Shown: positions 15,550 through 24,422 of the stretch, in pieces | Layout: each line of letters starts with the position of its first letter | How positions within the stretch are numbered: position 1 is the stretch's first letter | Source: an uncultured Pseudorhodobacter sp. | GTDB lineage: Bacteria > Pseudomonadota > Alphaproteobacteria > Rhodobacterales > Rhodobacteraceae | Direction: 5' to 3' | NCBI GenBank assembly: GCA_913062925.1 | Contig: CAJXWJ010000042.1 | Coordinates: forward strand, 1-32,584 | DNA length: 32,584 nucleotides | The notes under the pieces: generated by a model | Database searches by the model: none | Told to the model about the DNA's origin: nothing | What the model saw: only the letters and a program-made list of their open reading frames with translations | Made by a program: the position numbers and the translations under genes

Positions 15550-16815
15550 ATGGACCATTTTCTCTATCGCAACGGCAGCTTACATGCCGAAGACGTCGCG
15601 CTCTCGGAAATCGCCGCTGCGGTTGGCACGCCGTTTTATTGCTATTCTGCGGCCACGTTGACGCGGCATTACCAATTGTTCACCGAAGCCCTAAGCCCGA
15701 TGCCGCATTTGGTCTGCTTTGCGATCAAATCCCTGTCGAATATCGCAGTGCTAAAGCTGCTGGGCGATCTGGGTGCCGGCATGGATGTGGTCTCGGGCGG
15801 GGAATACCGCCGCGCGCTGGCGGCAGGGGTTTCGCCCGACAAGATCGTGTTTTCAGGCGTCGGCAAGACGGCCGAGGAAATGCAGCTGGCGCTGACCCAT
15901 GGCATTCGCCAGTTCAACGTCGAATCTGAACCCGAGCTGCGGGCGCTGTCGGCGGTCGCGGTGGCCTTGGGCAAAATTGCGCCGATCACCATTCGGGTGA
16001 ACCCCGATGTCGATGCAAAAACCCACGAGAAAATCGCCACGGGCAAAAAAGAGAACAAATTTGGCATCCCGATCAACCGCGCCGTCGAGGTTTATGCCGA
16101 AGCCGCCGCCCTGCCGAATTTGCAGATTGTCGGCATCGACGTGCATATCGGCTCGCAACTGACCGAGCTGGAACCCTTTGAACAAGCCTATAAAAAGGTG
16201 GCCGAGCTGACCGAGACGCTGCGCGCGCAGGGCCATAGCATCACACGGCTTGATCTGGGCGGCGGTTTGGGCATCCCCTACGAGCGGTCAAATTCCGCGC
16301 CGCCCCTGCCGCGCGAATATGGCGCGCTGATCCAGCGCACCTTGGGTCATTTGGGCTGCGAGATTGAAATCGAACCCGGTCGGCTGATTTCGGGCAATTC
16401 TGGCGTGCTGATCTCGAAAGTCATCTATGTCAAAAACGGCGAGGACCGCGATTTTCTGATTTTGGATGCGGCGATGAACGATCTGGTGCGGCCTTCGATG
16501 TATGGCGCGCATCACGACATTTTGCCGGTGATCGAAGCCGAGGCCGCAACCGAGGCGCAAAGCTATGACGTCGTCGGCCCGGTCTGTGAAACCGGCGATA
16601 CCTTTGCCAAAGCGCGGCCGCTGCCGCCCTTGCAGGCCGATGATCTGGTCGCCTTTCGCTCGGCTGGGGCCTATGGCGCGGTGATGGCGTCGGAATATAA
16701 CACCCGCCCACTGATCCCCGAGGTTTTGGTGCGCGGCGATCAATTTGCCGTAATCCGGGCACGGCCAAGCTATGAAGAGATTCTCAACCGCGATAGCATT
16801 CCCACGTGGCTGTAA
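15550..16815 (+). CDS. lysA: Diaminopimelate decarboxylase
   Basis: PLP enzyme of the alanine-racemase/ornithine decarboxylase fold III class that decarboxylates meso-diaminopimelate to L-lysine, the last step of the DAP pathway. It has 421 aa, normal length. The PLP lysine is K60 in LVCFAIKSLSN. Phosphate- and substrate-binding motifs include GVGKTAEEM, VDVHIGSQLTELEPF (written here as IDVHIGSQ in the protein), LDLGGGLGIPY, EIEPGRLISGNSG, and CETGDTFAK, the dimer-partner cysteine motif (CESGD in many homologues). Downstream, a DUF4175 gene starts 13 nt after the stop, suggesting co-transcription. The small lipoprotein upstream is a conserved lysA neighbour. Confidence 0.96.
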   Translation: MDHFLYRNGSLHAEDVALSEIAAAVGTPFYCYSAATLTRHYQLFTEALSPMPHLVCFAIKSLSNIAVLKLLGDLGAGMDVVSGGEYRRALAAGVSPDKIVFSGVGKTAEEMQLALTHGIRQFNVESEPELRALSAVAVALGKIAPITIRVNPDVDAKTHEKIATGKKENKFGIPINRAVEVYAEAAALPNLQIVGIDVHIGSQLTELEPFEQAYKKVAELTETLRAQGHSITRLDLGGGLGIPYERSNSAPPLPREYGALIQRTLGHLGCEIEIEPGRLISGNSGVLISKVIYVKNGEDRDFLILDAAMNDLVRPSMYGAHHDILPVIEAEAATEAQSYDVVGPVCETGDTFAKARPLPPLQADDLVAFRSAGAYGAVMASEYNTRPLIPEVLVRGDQFAVIRARPSYEEILNRDSIPTWL

Positions 16816-16828
16816 CCGAAAGCACCGG

Positions 16829-19264
16829 ATGGACCAAAGCGACAAGGCCCAACTGCTAAGCCAGATCAAAACCCCGCTGCGCTTGACGTACGCGGGGCTT
16901 TGGGCTGAACGCTTGGCGCGCGCCTTTTGGCCACTTTGGAGCGTTGCGATTGCCGCGGTCTCGACGCTGGCCTTTGGGGTGCAAGACCTACTGGCCTTAG
17001 AGCTGGCTTGGTTTGGCCTTGTGATCACCGGACTTGGGCTGATCTGGGCGCTGGTCCACGGGGTGCGGCAATTTCGCAGGCCGCTGCACGCAGAAGCCTT
17101 GGTGCGGCTGGACAGCCGAATGCCGGGGCAGCCGATTGCGGCGCTGCTTGATGCCCAAGCCATTGGCGCCAATGATGCGGCCTCGCGTGCGGTCTGGCAG
17201 GCGCATCGGGCGCGGATGATGGCGCGTCTGCCTGCGGCGCGTGCGGTGCAGCCCGATCTGCGCCTGGCCAGCCGCGACCCCTTTGCCCTGCGCTATGTCG
17301 CGCTGACGGCGCTGCTGATGGCGCTGCTGTTTGGCTCGATCTGGCGGGTGACCACGCTTTCGGGCATCGCCCCCAGCCCCGCCAATGCCGCTGCTGGTCC
17401 CGCTTGGGAAGGCTGGGCCAAGCCGCCGGCCTATACCGGCAAGCCCGCGCTTTATCTGATCGATCAGGCAGGCGATACGCTGACGCTTCCGGCGGGCACC
17501 ACGCTGCAAGTGCGGCTTTATGGCCCACCCGGCGCGCTGATTCTGTCTGAAACCGTCTCGGGCCGCACCGAGGCAACCGCCGCCTCTGATCCTGTGCAAG
17601 ACTTCAGCCTAAGCCAATCGGGCGAAATCGCCATCAGCGGGGCTGGCGGGCGCAAATGGCAGGTGATCGTCACCCCAGATCTTGCCCCCTCTATCAGCCC
17701 CGAGGCGACGATCGGGCGCGAAGCAGATGGGCGCTTTAAGCAAAAATTCAGTGCCGCCGATGATTATGGGGTCACAAAGGGCCAAGCCACCATCACGCTG
17801 GATCTGGCCGCCGTGCCACGCCGCTTTGGTCTTGCCACCGAACCAGAGGCGATTGCGCCGGTGACGCTGGATCTGCCGCTGCCGATCAAGGGCAGCCGGA
17901 CCGAAGTGAAAACCACGCTGATCGACGACCTGTCCAAATCGGTTCTGGCCAATCTGCCGGTGACGATTGCCTATGCCGCCAGCGATGCCGCAGGCCAAAC
18001 CGGCACGGCGGCGCCAGTGCATGTGATTCTGCCGGGGCGCCGGTTTTTTGATCCTTTGGCCGATGCCATCATCGAGATGCGCCGTGATCTGCTGTGGTCG
18101 CGCGCCAATGCGCCACGGGCGGCGCAAATTCTGAAAGCCATCAGCCACCGCGCCGAAGCGGATACGCCTGATGTCGCGGCCCTAACGCGGTTGCGCGCGG
18201 CGATTAAGCGGTTTGAGACTGCCGATCTGACGCCAGCGCTGCGCGATGATCTGGCCGAAGAGCTGTGGCAAGTGTCCTTGATGATCGAAGACGGCCAGCT
18301 GAACAGCGCCAAAGAGCGGTTTCAGCGCGCGCAAGATCGTGTTGCCGAGGCCATTCGCAAAGGCGCCAGCCCCGAAGAGATGCAGGCGCTGATGGACGAG
18401 ATGCGCAAGGCTTTGGATGACTATATGGCCGAAGAGGCCAAGAAAAATCCGCGCGATCCGAAGGATGAAACCGCACCGCAGCAAAGCGGGCCCAGCATCA
18501 CCCAAGACCAAATTCAGCAGATGATGGATAAGATCCAACAGCTGATGAAAGACGGCAAAACCGCCGAAGCCGCCGAAGCGATGCGCCAGCTGCAAGACCT
18601 GCTGAACAACATGAAGGTGCAGCAAGGCGATGGGCAGGGCCAAGGTCAGGGCCCCGCTGGCCGCGCGATGAAAGGCTTGGGCGACACGCTGCGCGATCAG
18701 CAAGGCCTGTCCGATGACGCTTTCCGCGACATGCAAAACGGTCAGGATGGCACACAAGACGGCGGCAAAAGCCTGTCCGAGCGGCAGCAAGATCTGCGCA
18801 AACGGCTTGAAGCAATGAAAGACGGCACTGACCTGCCCGGACAGAACAGCGAAAAGGGCCAAGCAGGGCGGCAAAAACTGGATGATGCCGGCCGCGCCAT
18901 GCAAGACGCCGAACAGGCGCTGCGCGACGGCGATCTGTCAGGCGCTTTGGATCAGCAGGCCGAAGCTATGGACAAAATGCGCCAAGGCCTGCGCGATTTT
19001 GGCGAGGCTTTGGCGCAAGAGCAGGGCCAGCAAAGCAACTCTGCCGAGGGTCAAAGAACAGCCGAAGCTGATCCAAATGGTGCGATCGACCCGCTTGGCC
19101 GCGAAAACTCTGCCCGCATCGGCTCGGATAAGAACCTGCTTCAGGGCCAAGACGTCTACCGCCGCGCCCAAGAGTTGCTGGATGAAATCCGCAAACGCTC
19201 GGGCGAGCAATCGCGTTCGGAAGGCGAACGCGGCTATCTTAAGCGGCTGTTGGATCTGTTTTGA
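16829..19264 (+). CDS. DUF4175 / TIGR02302 family membrane protein
   Basis: Protein of 811 aa matching by eye the alphaproteobacterial TIGR02302/DUF4175 family; its function is not known. Three hydrophobic segments lie near residues 33-52, 57-75 and 154-172. They are followed by a large extracytoplasmic region containing WEGWAKPPAYTGKPALYL and beta-sandwich-like repeats (about 190-410). From about residue 500 the sequence becomes low in complexity and rich in Gln, Asp, Lys and Met (DQIQQMMDKIQQLMKDGKTA, GQGQGQGPAGRAMKGLGD), probably long helices or coiled coil. It ends in GYLKRLLDLF, which is conserved in my memory of the family. The start ATG at 16829 lies just after the lysA stop; earlier in-frame ATGs are inside lysA. 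The lysA link suggests an envelope role, but that is inference. Confidence 0.85.
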   Translation: MDQSDKAQLLSQIKTPLRLTYAGLWAERLARAFWPLWSVAIAAVSTLAFGVQDLLALELAWFGLVITGLGLIWALVHGVRQFRRPLHAEALVRLDSRMPGQPIAALLDAQAIGANDAASRAVWQAHRARMMARLPAARAVQPDLRLASRDPFALRYVALTALLMALLFGSIWRVTTLSGIAPSPANAAAGPAWEGWAKPPAYTGKPALYLIDQAGDTLTLPAGTTLQVRLYGPPGALILSETVSGRTEATAASDPVQDFSLSQSGEIAISGAGGRKWQVIVTPDLAPSISPEATIGREADGRFKQKFSAADDYGVTKGQATITLDLAAVPRRFGLATEPEAIAPVTLDLPLPIKGSRTEVKTTLIDDLSKSVLANLPVTIAYAASDAAGQTGTAAPVHVILPGRRFFDPLADAIIEMRRDLLWSRANAPRAAQILKAISHRAEADTPDVAALTRLRAAIKRFETADLTPALRDDLAEELWQVSLMIEDGQLNSAKERFQRAQDRVAEAIRKGASPEEMQALMDEMRKALDDYMAEEAKKNPRDPKDETAPQQSGPSITQDQIQQMMDKIQQLMKDGKTAEAAEAMRQLQDLLNNMKVQQGDGQGQGQGPAGRAMKGLGDTLRDQQGLSDDAFRDMQNGQDGTQDGGKSLSERQQDLRKRLEAMKDGTDLPGQNSEKGQAGRQKLDDAGRAMQDAEQALRDGDLSGALDQQAEAMDKMRQGLRDFGEALAQEQGQQSNSAEGQRTAEADPNGAIDPLGRENSARIGSDKNLLQGQDVYRRAQELLDEIRKRSGEQSRSEGERGYLKRLLDLF

Positions 19265-19276
19265 CCCGCCAAGCGC

Positions 19277-20035
19277 TTAGACAGCGGTCTTAAGGCCGTT
19301 CAAAAACGCAATCGCGCTTTGCAGCAGCTGGTCCAGTTGCAGCCGCGCCAGATCAACAGCTTGGACAAATCCCGTCAGGGCAGCCGAGGCCGCTGGGATC
19401 TGCTGCGCGATTTTTGGCGCCATCACATAAACCGTCACCAAAAGCACCGCCAGCACCAGCATCAGCACAAAGCCCGAGCCAAAACCCGAAGCTTGGGTCT
19501 GCGGGGAGGCGGTTGCAGCCGTGGCATCCGCCGCTCCGCTGCGCTTTTCACTGCTGGCGCGCAGCGTCGAATTTATCTCTTCAATTTCAGGAAAGACGTC
19601 GGCACGGGTCTGTGGCTTGACCATCCGCGCCGTCTCGGCCCCCTTCATCCGCGCCAACCGCTGCGCGACGGCCCCCAGACCGCTTGCGTCCTTGGCTGGA
19701 GCCTCAAGCGCCATATCCGTCTGCATCTCCATGCGCGGTGCTTCGGCGCGACGGGCCTCGACCTCGCGCTCGGCCTCTTCTTTCAAGACCGCCAACACAG
19801 ACTCGTCGAGCTGGCGCTGCGGCATCGCGGCAGATGCAGGTGCAGGTACGGGCCGTTCTACCGGCGGCGGCGGTTCGTAAAGCGCCTCTTCGGCGGCAAT
19901 TGCAGCCTCAAGCTCGGGCGAGATTTGAAACCACGCATGGCCGCAGTTCGAACATTGTACATCGCGACCGCCATCGGGAATAACCGAAGCATCGACCTCG
20001 TATTCAGCGTCGCAGTTTGGGCATACAAGACGCAT
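19277..20035 (-). CDS. Zinc-ribbon (MJ0042-type) single-pass membrane protein
   Basis: Protein of 252 aa with no assigned function. The N-terminal MJ0042-type zinc ribbon MRLVCPNCDAEYEV ... VQCSNCGHAWFQ has four cysteines (C5, C8, C28, C31). A Pro-rich and then Glu/Ala-rich linker leads to one membrane helix (about 187-207, FVLMLVLAVLLVTVYVM) and a short C-terminal part, so the zinc ribbon is most likely cytoplasmic. It diverges from ftsE. Such proteins commonly sit beside ftsEX in Rhodobacteraceae in my memory, so a link to division or envelope sensing is possible but unproven. The ribosome-binding site is weak. Confidence 0.8.
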   Translation of the reverse strand: MRLVCPNCDAEYEVDASVIPDGGRDVQCSNCGHAWFQISPELEAAIAAEEALYEPPPPVERPVPAPASAAMPQRQLDESVLAVLKEEAEREVEARRAEAPRMEMQTDMALEAPAKDASGLGAVAQRLARMKGAETARMVKPQTRADVFPEIEEINSTLRASSEKRSGAADATAATASPQTQASGFGSGFVLMLVLAVLLVTVYVMAPKIAQQIPAASAALTGFVQAVDLARLQLDQLLQSAIAFLNGLKTAV

Positions 20036-20064
20036 GTGCTATCTGTCCGGATCATATTTTGGTT

Positions 20065-20089
20065 TTCGTTGCCAACTTGTAGCAACGAA
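20065..20089. repeat. Inverted repeat in the zinc-ribbon/ftsE divergent gap
   Basis: TTCGTTGC (20065-20072) and GCAACGAA (20082-20089) are perfect inverted arms with a 9-nt centre, 30 nt upstream of the zinc-ribbon gene start. The size and place fit an operator for a dimeric regulator, or a leader hairpin. No regulator is identified. Confidence 0.4.
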
Positions 20090-20200
20090 GCCAACATTCT
20101 GGAAGCCTTTCTGGCAAATACCCTGACCAACGATTGAATCCGCTGGCCGCTTGGGCAATGGTGCAACGCAAGCTTTTCTCAGCCCAAAAGGACCGATGCG

Positions 20201-20872
20201 GTGATTGCACTCGAGAATGTCGCCTACAGCTATGGGGGCGGCGAACTGCTGTCGGACATGTCGCTGCGGCTGGCCCCCGGGTCGTTCCATTTTTTGACCG
20301 GCCCTTCTGGCGCGGGAAAATCCACTTTTCTAAAGCTCTGCTATGGCGAGCTGCTGCCAACTGCCGGCCATATCACGCTGTTTGACCGCGATGTGCGCAG
20401 CCTGACGCGCGATGACATCGCCTATACCCGCCGCCGCATTGGCGTGGTGCATCAAGACTGCCAATTTCTGGACCATCTGCCGCTTGCCGCCAATGTCACG
20501 CTCCCGCTGACGGTTGCGGGGCGGGCGGAAAACGCAGGCGATCTGGCCGATCTTTTGGGCTGGGTCGGTCTGGGGGCCTTGGCGCAAGCGCTGCCGCCCT
20601 CGCTTTCAGGTGGCGAGCGGCAACGCGCAGCCCTTGCCCGCGCCATCATCATGGGCCCCGATGTGATCTTGGCCGACGAGCCCACCGGCAATCTGGATTG
20701 GGAGATGTCGCTGCGCCTGCTGACCTTACTGACCGAGTTGAACCGCATGGGCAAAACTGTGGTGGTGGCGACGCATGATCTAAACCTGATCCGGCAGGCG
20801 AAATCCTTGGTGCCGGCACGGGTGCTGCGAATCTCCAAACGGCGGATTCATTTGGCGGGGGCAGACTTATGA
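20201..20872 (+). CDS. ftsE: Cell-division ABC transporter ATP-binding protein FtsE
   Basis: Cytosolic ATPase of the FtsEX complex, which couples ATP hydrolysis at the divisome to activation of periplasmic peptidoglycan hydrolases. It has 223 aa, typical length. Walker A is GPSGAGKST at 34-42, the Q-loop is in GVVHQDCQFL, the ABC signature LSGGERQR, Walker B VILADEPTGNLD, and the H-loop VVVATHD. The start is GTG at 20201, preceded by AAGGA; a nearby ATG is out of frame. The ftsX start overlaps the stop as ATGA. It is the first gene of a tightly packed four-gene operon. Confidence 0.95.
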   Translation: MIALENVAYSYGGGELLSDMSLRLAPGSFHFLTGPSGAGKSTFLKLCYGELLPTAGHITLFDRDVRSLTRDDIAYTRRRIGVVHQDCQFLDHLPLAANVTLPLTVAGRAENAGDLADLLGWVGLGALAQALPPSLSGGERQRAALARAIIMGPDVILADEPTGNLDWEMSLRLLTLLTELNRMGKTVVVATHDLNLIRQAKSLVPARVLRISKRRIHLAGADL

Positions 20873-21762
20873 TGCGCCGACCGGCTTTTCTGCGCGATGA
20901 AGGCAAGGGGGACAGCGTGGTGCCACCCTCGGGCCATACCGCTTGGCTGACCAGCTTTACCGCAGCGGCAATGGCCTTTCTGGCGGTCTTTGCGCTGGCG
21001 CTATCGCTGGCGGCGGGCAGCCTTGCGGCGCGCTGGCAAGCCTCGCTGGACCGCACCGCAACCGTGCGGCTGTCTGCGCCGGAAGATCAGATTGATCTGC
21101 AAACCAAGGCCGTGCTGGCGACGCTGGCAACCACTCCTGGCATCGCCTCGGCGCGGGCGATGACCGACGACGAGCAACGCGCGCTGCTGGCGCCTTGGTT
21201 TGGGCCCGATCTGCCGGTTGATACGCTGCCACTGCCACGGCTGATCGAGATCACCGAAGACAGCACCGGCTATGATGGCGAGGGTCTGCGCCAACGCCTG
21301 GCCGCCGAAGCCCCCGGCGCGGTGCTAGATGATCACACCCGCTGGCGCCGCCCCTTGGCGGTGGCCGCCACGCGGCTGCGGCTGCTGGGCTTTATGTCGA
21401 TCGTGCTTATCGGCACAGCCACCGCCGCGATGATCACCCTTGCCGCAAGCGCGGCCCTTGCCGCCAATGCCCAAGTCATCAGGGTTTTGCGCCTGGTCGG
21501 CGCCCGCGATGTTTATATCGCAAGGGCCTTCGTGCGCAGGTTCACCCTGCGCGCTCTGATGGGGGCGGCTGCTGGCACGGGCCTTGGCATGGTGGGCGTC
21601 TGGATGCTGCCCTCTGCCGACAGCGCCGGAGGCTTTCTGACAGGCTTAGGCTTTCAAGGCGCAGGCTGGCTTTTGCCCTTGCTTCTGCCCCCCCTCACTG
21701 CGGCCGTCGCCTATGCGGCAACCCGCGCCAGCGCCCTGCGTAAACTTCGGGAACTTACATGA
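20869..21762 (+). CDS. ftsX: Cell-division protein FtsX (permease-like subunit)
   Basis: Integral membrane partner of FtsE, 297 aa. One membrane helix lies near residues 26-52 (WLTSFTAAAMAFLAVFALAL). An extracytoplasmic loop of about 110 residues follows (TVRLSAPEDQIDLQTKAVLA ... AMTDDEQRALLAPWFG), which in other species contacts hydrolases or their activators (EnvC, PcsB). Three C-terminal helices complete the FtsX/MacB-like permease topology, with RVLRLVGARDVYIARAFVRRF as the conserved cytoplasmic coupling segment. It overlaps ftsE and plsC by 4 nt on either side, so translation is probably coupled. FtsX sequences vary widely, but the pairing with FtsE makes the call firm. Confidence 0.93.
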   Translation: MMRRPAFLRDEGKGDSVVPPSGHTAWLTSFTAAAMAFLAVFALALSLAAGSLAARWQASLDRTATVRLSAPEDQIDLQTKAVLATLATTPGIASARAMTDDEQRALLAPWFGPDLPVDTLPLPRLIEITEDSTGYDGEGLRQRLAAEAPGAVLDDHTRWRRPLAVAATRLRLLGFMSIVLIGTATAAMITLAASAALAANAQVIRVLRLVGARDVYIARAFVRRFTLRALMGAAAGTGLGMVGVWMLPSADSAGGFLTGLGFQGAGWLLPLLLPPLTAAVAYAATRASALRKLRELT

Positions 21763-22484
21763 AGACCTTTGTCCAAACCCTGCTGTCGACCGTCTTTATC
21801 CTCCAGATGTATCTGGCGATGGCGGTGGTGGCGATTGTCTACTTTCCCTATGCGCTCTTGCACCGCGACGGCGCGGTGGCCGCCTGCCATGCCTATTGCC
21901 GCTGGGTCTGCTTTTCGCTGCGGCTGATTTGCGGGCTGAAAACCGAAGTCCGTGGCACCGTGCCCACTGGCGAGGTGCTGATCGCACCCAAGCATCAAAG
22001 CTTTCTGGATATCATCATGATCTACGGCGCCCTGCCGCGCGGTAAATTCGTGATGAAGGCAATCCTCGGCTGGGCGCCCTTTCTGGGCTGGTATGCAAAA
22101 CGCATCGGCTGCATTTTCGTCAACCGTGGCAAGCGCGGGGCGGCAATCACCAAGATGCTGGCAGATGTAAAGTCTGGCGCCAGCCTGCCCGGTCAGCTGA
22201 TCATCTACCCCCAAGGCACGCGTGTGGCACCCGGCGACCAACGCCCCTATAAGATCGGCACCGCCGTGCTTTACAGCCAATTGCAGCAGCCCTGCATCCC
22301 GGTTGGTGCCAATGTCGGCCTGTTCTGGCCCAAACGTGGCATCCTGCGCCACCGCGGCACAGCCGTTGTTGAATTCCTGCCAGCGATCCCACCCGGCCTG
22401 ACCAATGATGCCTTCATGGCCGAGCTTGAAGCCCGAGTCGAAACCTCCTCCAACGCCCTGATGGCCGAGGCTGGCTTCAAATGA
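21759..22484 (+). CDS. plsC: 1-acyl-sn-glycerol-3-phosphate acyltransferase
   Basis: Membrane-associated acyltransferase, 241 aa, that converts lysophosphatidate to phosphatidate in phospholipid synthesis. An N-terminal hydrophobic segment (TLLSTVFILQMYLAMAVVAI) anchors it. Motif I is KHQSFLD, with the H79-x4-D84 catalytic pair. Motif II is FVNRGKRGA, and motif III is YPQGTR at 150-155, with Gln where many homologues have Glu. An OlsA-like (lyso-ornithine lipid) acyltransferase is possible because the families are close, but no olsB is next to it. It overlaps ftsX and the following flavoprotein gene by ATGA, so division and phospholipid genes share one operon here. Confidence 0.9.
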   Translation: MKTFVQTLLSTVFILQMYLAMAVVAIVYFPYALLHRDGAVAACHAYCRWVCFSLRLICGLKTEVRGTVPTGEVLIAPKHQSFLDIIMIYGALPRGKFVMKAILGWAPFLGWYAKRIGCIFVNRGKRGAAITKMLADVKSGASLPGQLIIYPQGTRVAPGDQRPYKIGTAVLYSQLQQPCIPVGANVGLFWPKRGILRHRGTAVVEFLPAIPPGLTNDAFMAELEARVETSSNALMAEAGFK

Positions 22485-23089
22485 CCGAGTGGATCAGCGA
22501 CCTTGACAGCCTGCACGCAGCCTATGGCACACCAAAACCGCCGGCCCTTGCCAAGGTCACAAACCATCTGACCCCCGCCTATGCCGGCTTCATCGCGGCT
22601 TCGCGCTTCTGTGTGCTCTCCAGTGTCGGCCCCGAAGGCACCGATGGCAGCCCACGCGGCGACCAAGGCCCGGTGGTCACAGCGCTCGATGCCCAAACCC
22701 TCGCCCTGCCCGACTGGAAGGGCAACGAGCGGATTGATACCCTGCGCAACATCCTGCGCGATGGCCGCGTCAGCCTGCTGTTCTTGATCGCAGGCTCCAC
22801 CACCACCGTGCGCGTCAATGGCACCGCCCGCATCACCGCCGACACAGCCCTGCGCCAGCGCTTTGCACGCGGCGATACCCTGCCACGCACCGTAATCGTG
22901 ATCAAAATCGCCGAGGTCTATTCGCAATGCGCCCGCGCCCTGCAACGCGCGGCGCTCTGGACCAGCAGCGAGGCCGCGGCAGACCTGCCCAGCGCCGGCC
23001 AAATGCTGCATGACGCCACCCAAGGCCAGATCAACGGCGCCGATTACGACGCCGAGCGCGCCACCCGCGCCGATCTGGGCTGGTGGTAA
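22481..23089 (+). CDS. Pyridoxamine 5'-phosphate oxidase-family FMN-binding protein
   Basis: A 202-aa split-barrel flavoprotein resembling the MSMEG_1061/DR2398-type PPOX-FMN subfamily. FCVLSSVGPEGTDGSPRGDQ and LALPDWKGNERIDTLRNILR are the characteristic blocks, followed by RVSLLFLIAGSTTTVRVNGT. Arg and Lys residues in these blocks probably bind the FMN phosphate. The substrate is unknown, and it need not make pyridoxal phosphate. Its start overlaps plsC by four bases (ATGA), placing it last in the ftsE operon. A hairpin-rich repeat region follows the stop. Confidence 0.85.
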   Translation: MTEWISDLDSLHAAYGTPKPPALAKVTNHLTPAYAGFIAASRFCVLSSVGPEGTDGSPRGDQGPVVTALDAQTLALPDWKGNERIDTLRNILRDGRVSLLFLIAGSTTTVRVNGTARITADTALRQRFARGDTLPRTVIVIKIAEVYSQCARALQRAALWTSSEAAADLPSAGQMLHDATQGQINGADYDAERATRADLGWW

Positions 23090-23101
23090 CCCCACAAACC
23101 C

Positions 23102-23174
23102 TTTCATCTTGGTGAAAATATCCCACGGGGGGCCTGCTTGGGCCTGCCCAAGCAGGTGGGGGTGTGAAACCCCC
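23102..23174. repeat. Dispersed intergenic repeat half-copy followed by two hairpins
   Basis: TTTCATCTTGGTGAAAATAT at 23102 matches the right arm of the 13234-13309 palindrome at 21 of 23 positions. It is followed by a 10-bp hairpin, CCTGCTTGGG (23133-23142) with CCCAAGCAGG (23147-23156), and a 6-bp one, GGGGGT (23158-23163) with ACCCCC (23169-23174). It lies between the convergent PPOX gene and accA and probably acts as a two-way terminator. Confidence 0.65.
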
Positions 23175-23193
23175 TGCGCCCGCAGCCCCTAGA

Positions 23194-24153
23194 TCAGGCC
23201 GCCAGCCCCTTTGATCCCATGCTTAGAAACTTCTGCCGACGATCCTTGATCAGCGCATCGGGTTTCTTGCCCGAAAGCTCTTTCAGCATCGCCTCAATGG
23301 CTTTGCCAACCGCCTCAATACTGGCCGATTGCCCGCGCTGCGCGCCACCCAAAGGCTCGGTGATGATCCGGTCAATCACCCCCAGCTTTTGCAGATCCTG
23401 CGCCGTCAGCCGCAAAGCCTCTGCCGCTTCGCGCATCTTCTCGGCGTCTTTCCACAGGATGCTGGCGCAGCCCTCGGGCGAGATCACCGAATAAACCGAA
23501 TGCTCCAGCATCGCGATGCGATTGGCGGTGGCAAAGGCCACAGCCCCACCCGAGCCGCCCTCGCCAATGATCACCGAAATCAGCGGCACGCCAATTTCCA
23601 GGCATTTCGCTGTCGAGCGCGCAATCGCCTCGGACTGGCCGCGCTCTTCTGCGCCCTTGCCGGGATAGGCGCCGGGGGTGTCAACCAACGCGATTACCGG
23701 CAGACGAAAGCGGTCGGCAATATCCATCAAGCGCACGGCTTTGCGGTAGCCCTCGGGCCGCGCCATGCCGAAATTCCGCTCGATCCGGCTTTTGGTGTCA
23801 TTGCCCTTCTCGTGGCCAATCACCATCACCGGCATATCGTTAAAGCGCGCAAGCCCGCCCATCACGGCCTGATCCTCGGCAAAGCCACGATCGCCGGACA
23901 AAGAGGTAAACTCGGTGAACAGCGCCTCGATATAATCCTTGGCATGCGGACGGTCCGGATGCCGCGCCACCTGACATTTCTGCCAAGGCGTCAGCGTGCG
24001 ATACAGATCCTTCAGCATTTGCTCGGCCTTGCGGTCCAAAGCCTCTGCTTCCTTGGCAATATCCATCCCCGGATTGCCCCGCGCCATCGCGCGCAGCTCT
24101 TCTGCCTTGCCTTCAATTTCGGACAAAGGCTTTTCAAATTCGAGGTAATTCAT
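23194..24153 (-). CDS. accA: Acetyl-CoA carboxylase carboxyltransferase subunit alpha
   Basis: Alpha half of the carboxyltransferase that makes malonyl-CoA, the committed step of fatty-acid synthesis. It has 319 aa, the same length as the E. coli protein. It starts [20 protein letters not shown] and carries [20 protein letters not shown], the crotonase-fold blocks [20 protein letters not shown] and [16 protein letters not shown], and [13 protein letters not shown]. The open frame reaches 24288, but GGAG upstream of 24153 and the family N-terminus set the start there. The 269-nt leader holds candidate promoter elements (TATAGG close to the gene, TTGACT further out). Confidence 0.96.
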   Translation of the reverse strand: MNYLEFEKPLSEIEGKAEELRAMARGNPGMDIAKEAEALDRKAEQMLKDLYRTLTPWQKCQVARHPDRPHAKDYIEALFTEFTSLSGDRGFAEDQAVMGGLARFNDMPVMVIGHEKGNDTKSRIERNFGMARPEGYRKAVRLMDIADRFRLPVIALVDTPGAYPGKGAEERGQSEAIARSTAKCLEIGVPLISVIIGEGGSGGAVAFATANRIAMLEHSVYSVISPEGCASILWKDAEKMREAAEALRLTAQDLQKLGVIDRIITEPLGGAQRGQSASIEAVGKAIEAMLKELSGKKPDALIKDRRQKFLSMGSKGLAA

Positions 24154-24422
24154 GCGGCACTCCAACAGGGCAACCGTGCCTATATGGCGGGCGCGCCGGA
24201 AAAAAGCAACTGCCTGCGGCCGCGCCCAATCCTTGACAGCCAGCCCCCAGAAACAGCACAGCCCTGCGGTTTCCCACAGGGCGTGCATCCTCCCCTTTAT
24301 GCGACAGAGGGCCTCCTCTCCCTATGCCGCGCGGGTGTCTCTGGTAAGGGCTTGCCCTTAGGTAACATCACTGTGTCGTCAGAGTAAAAGTGAGTCAACA
24401 GTTTTGTTATGCAGCCCGAAAA
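24154..24422 (-). promoter_or_regulatory. accA upstream region with weak candidate promoters and short palindromes
   Basis: No gene seen. On the minus strand TTGACT (24398-24393) with a poor -10 17 nt on, and a TATAGG near 24186, are possible accA promoter parts. Short inverted repeats occur at 24261-24282 (GCCCTG/CAGGGC, perhaps the end of mcl1 transcription) and 24345-24360 (TAAGGGC-TT-GCCCTTA). None is strong. Confidence 0.25.
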
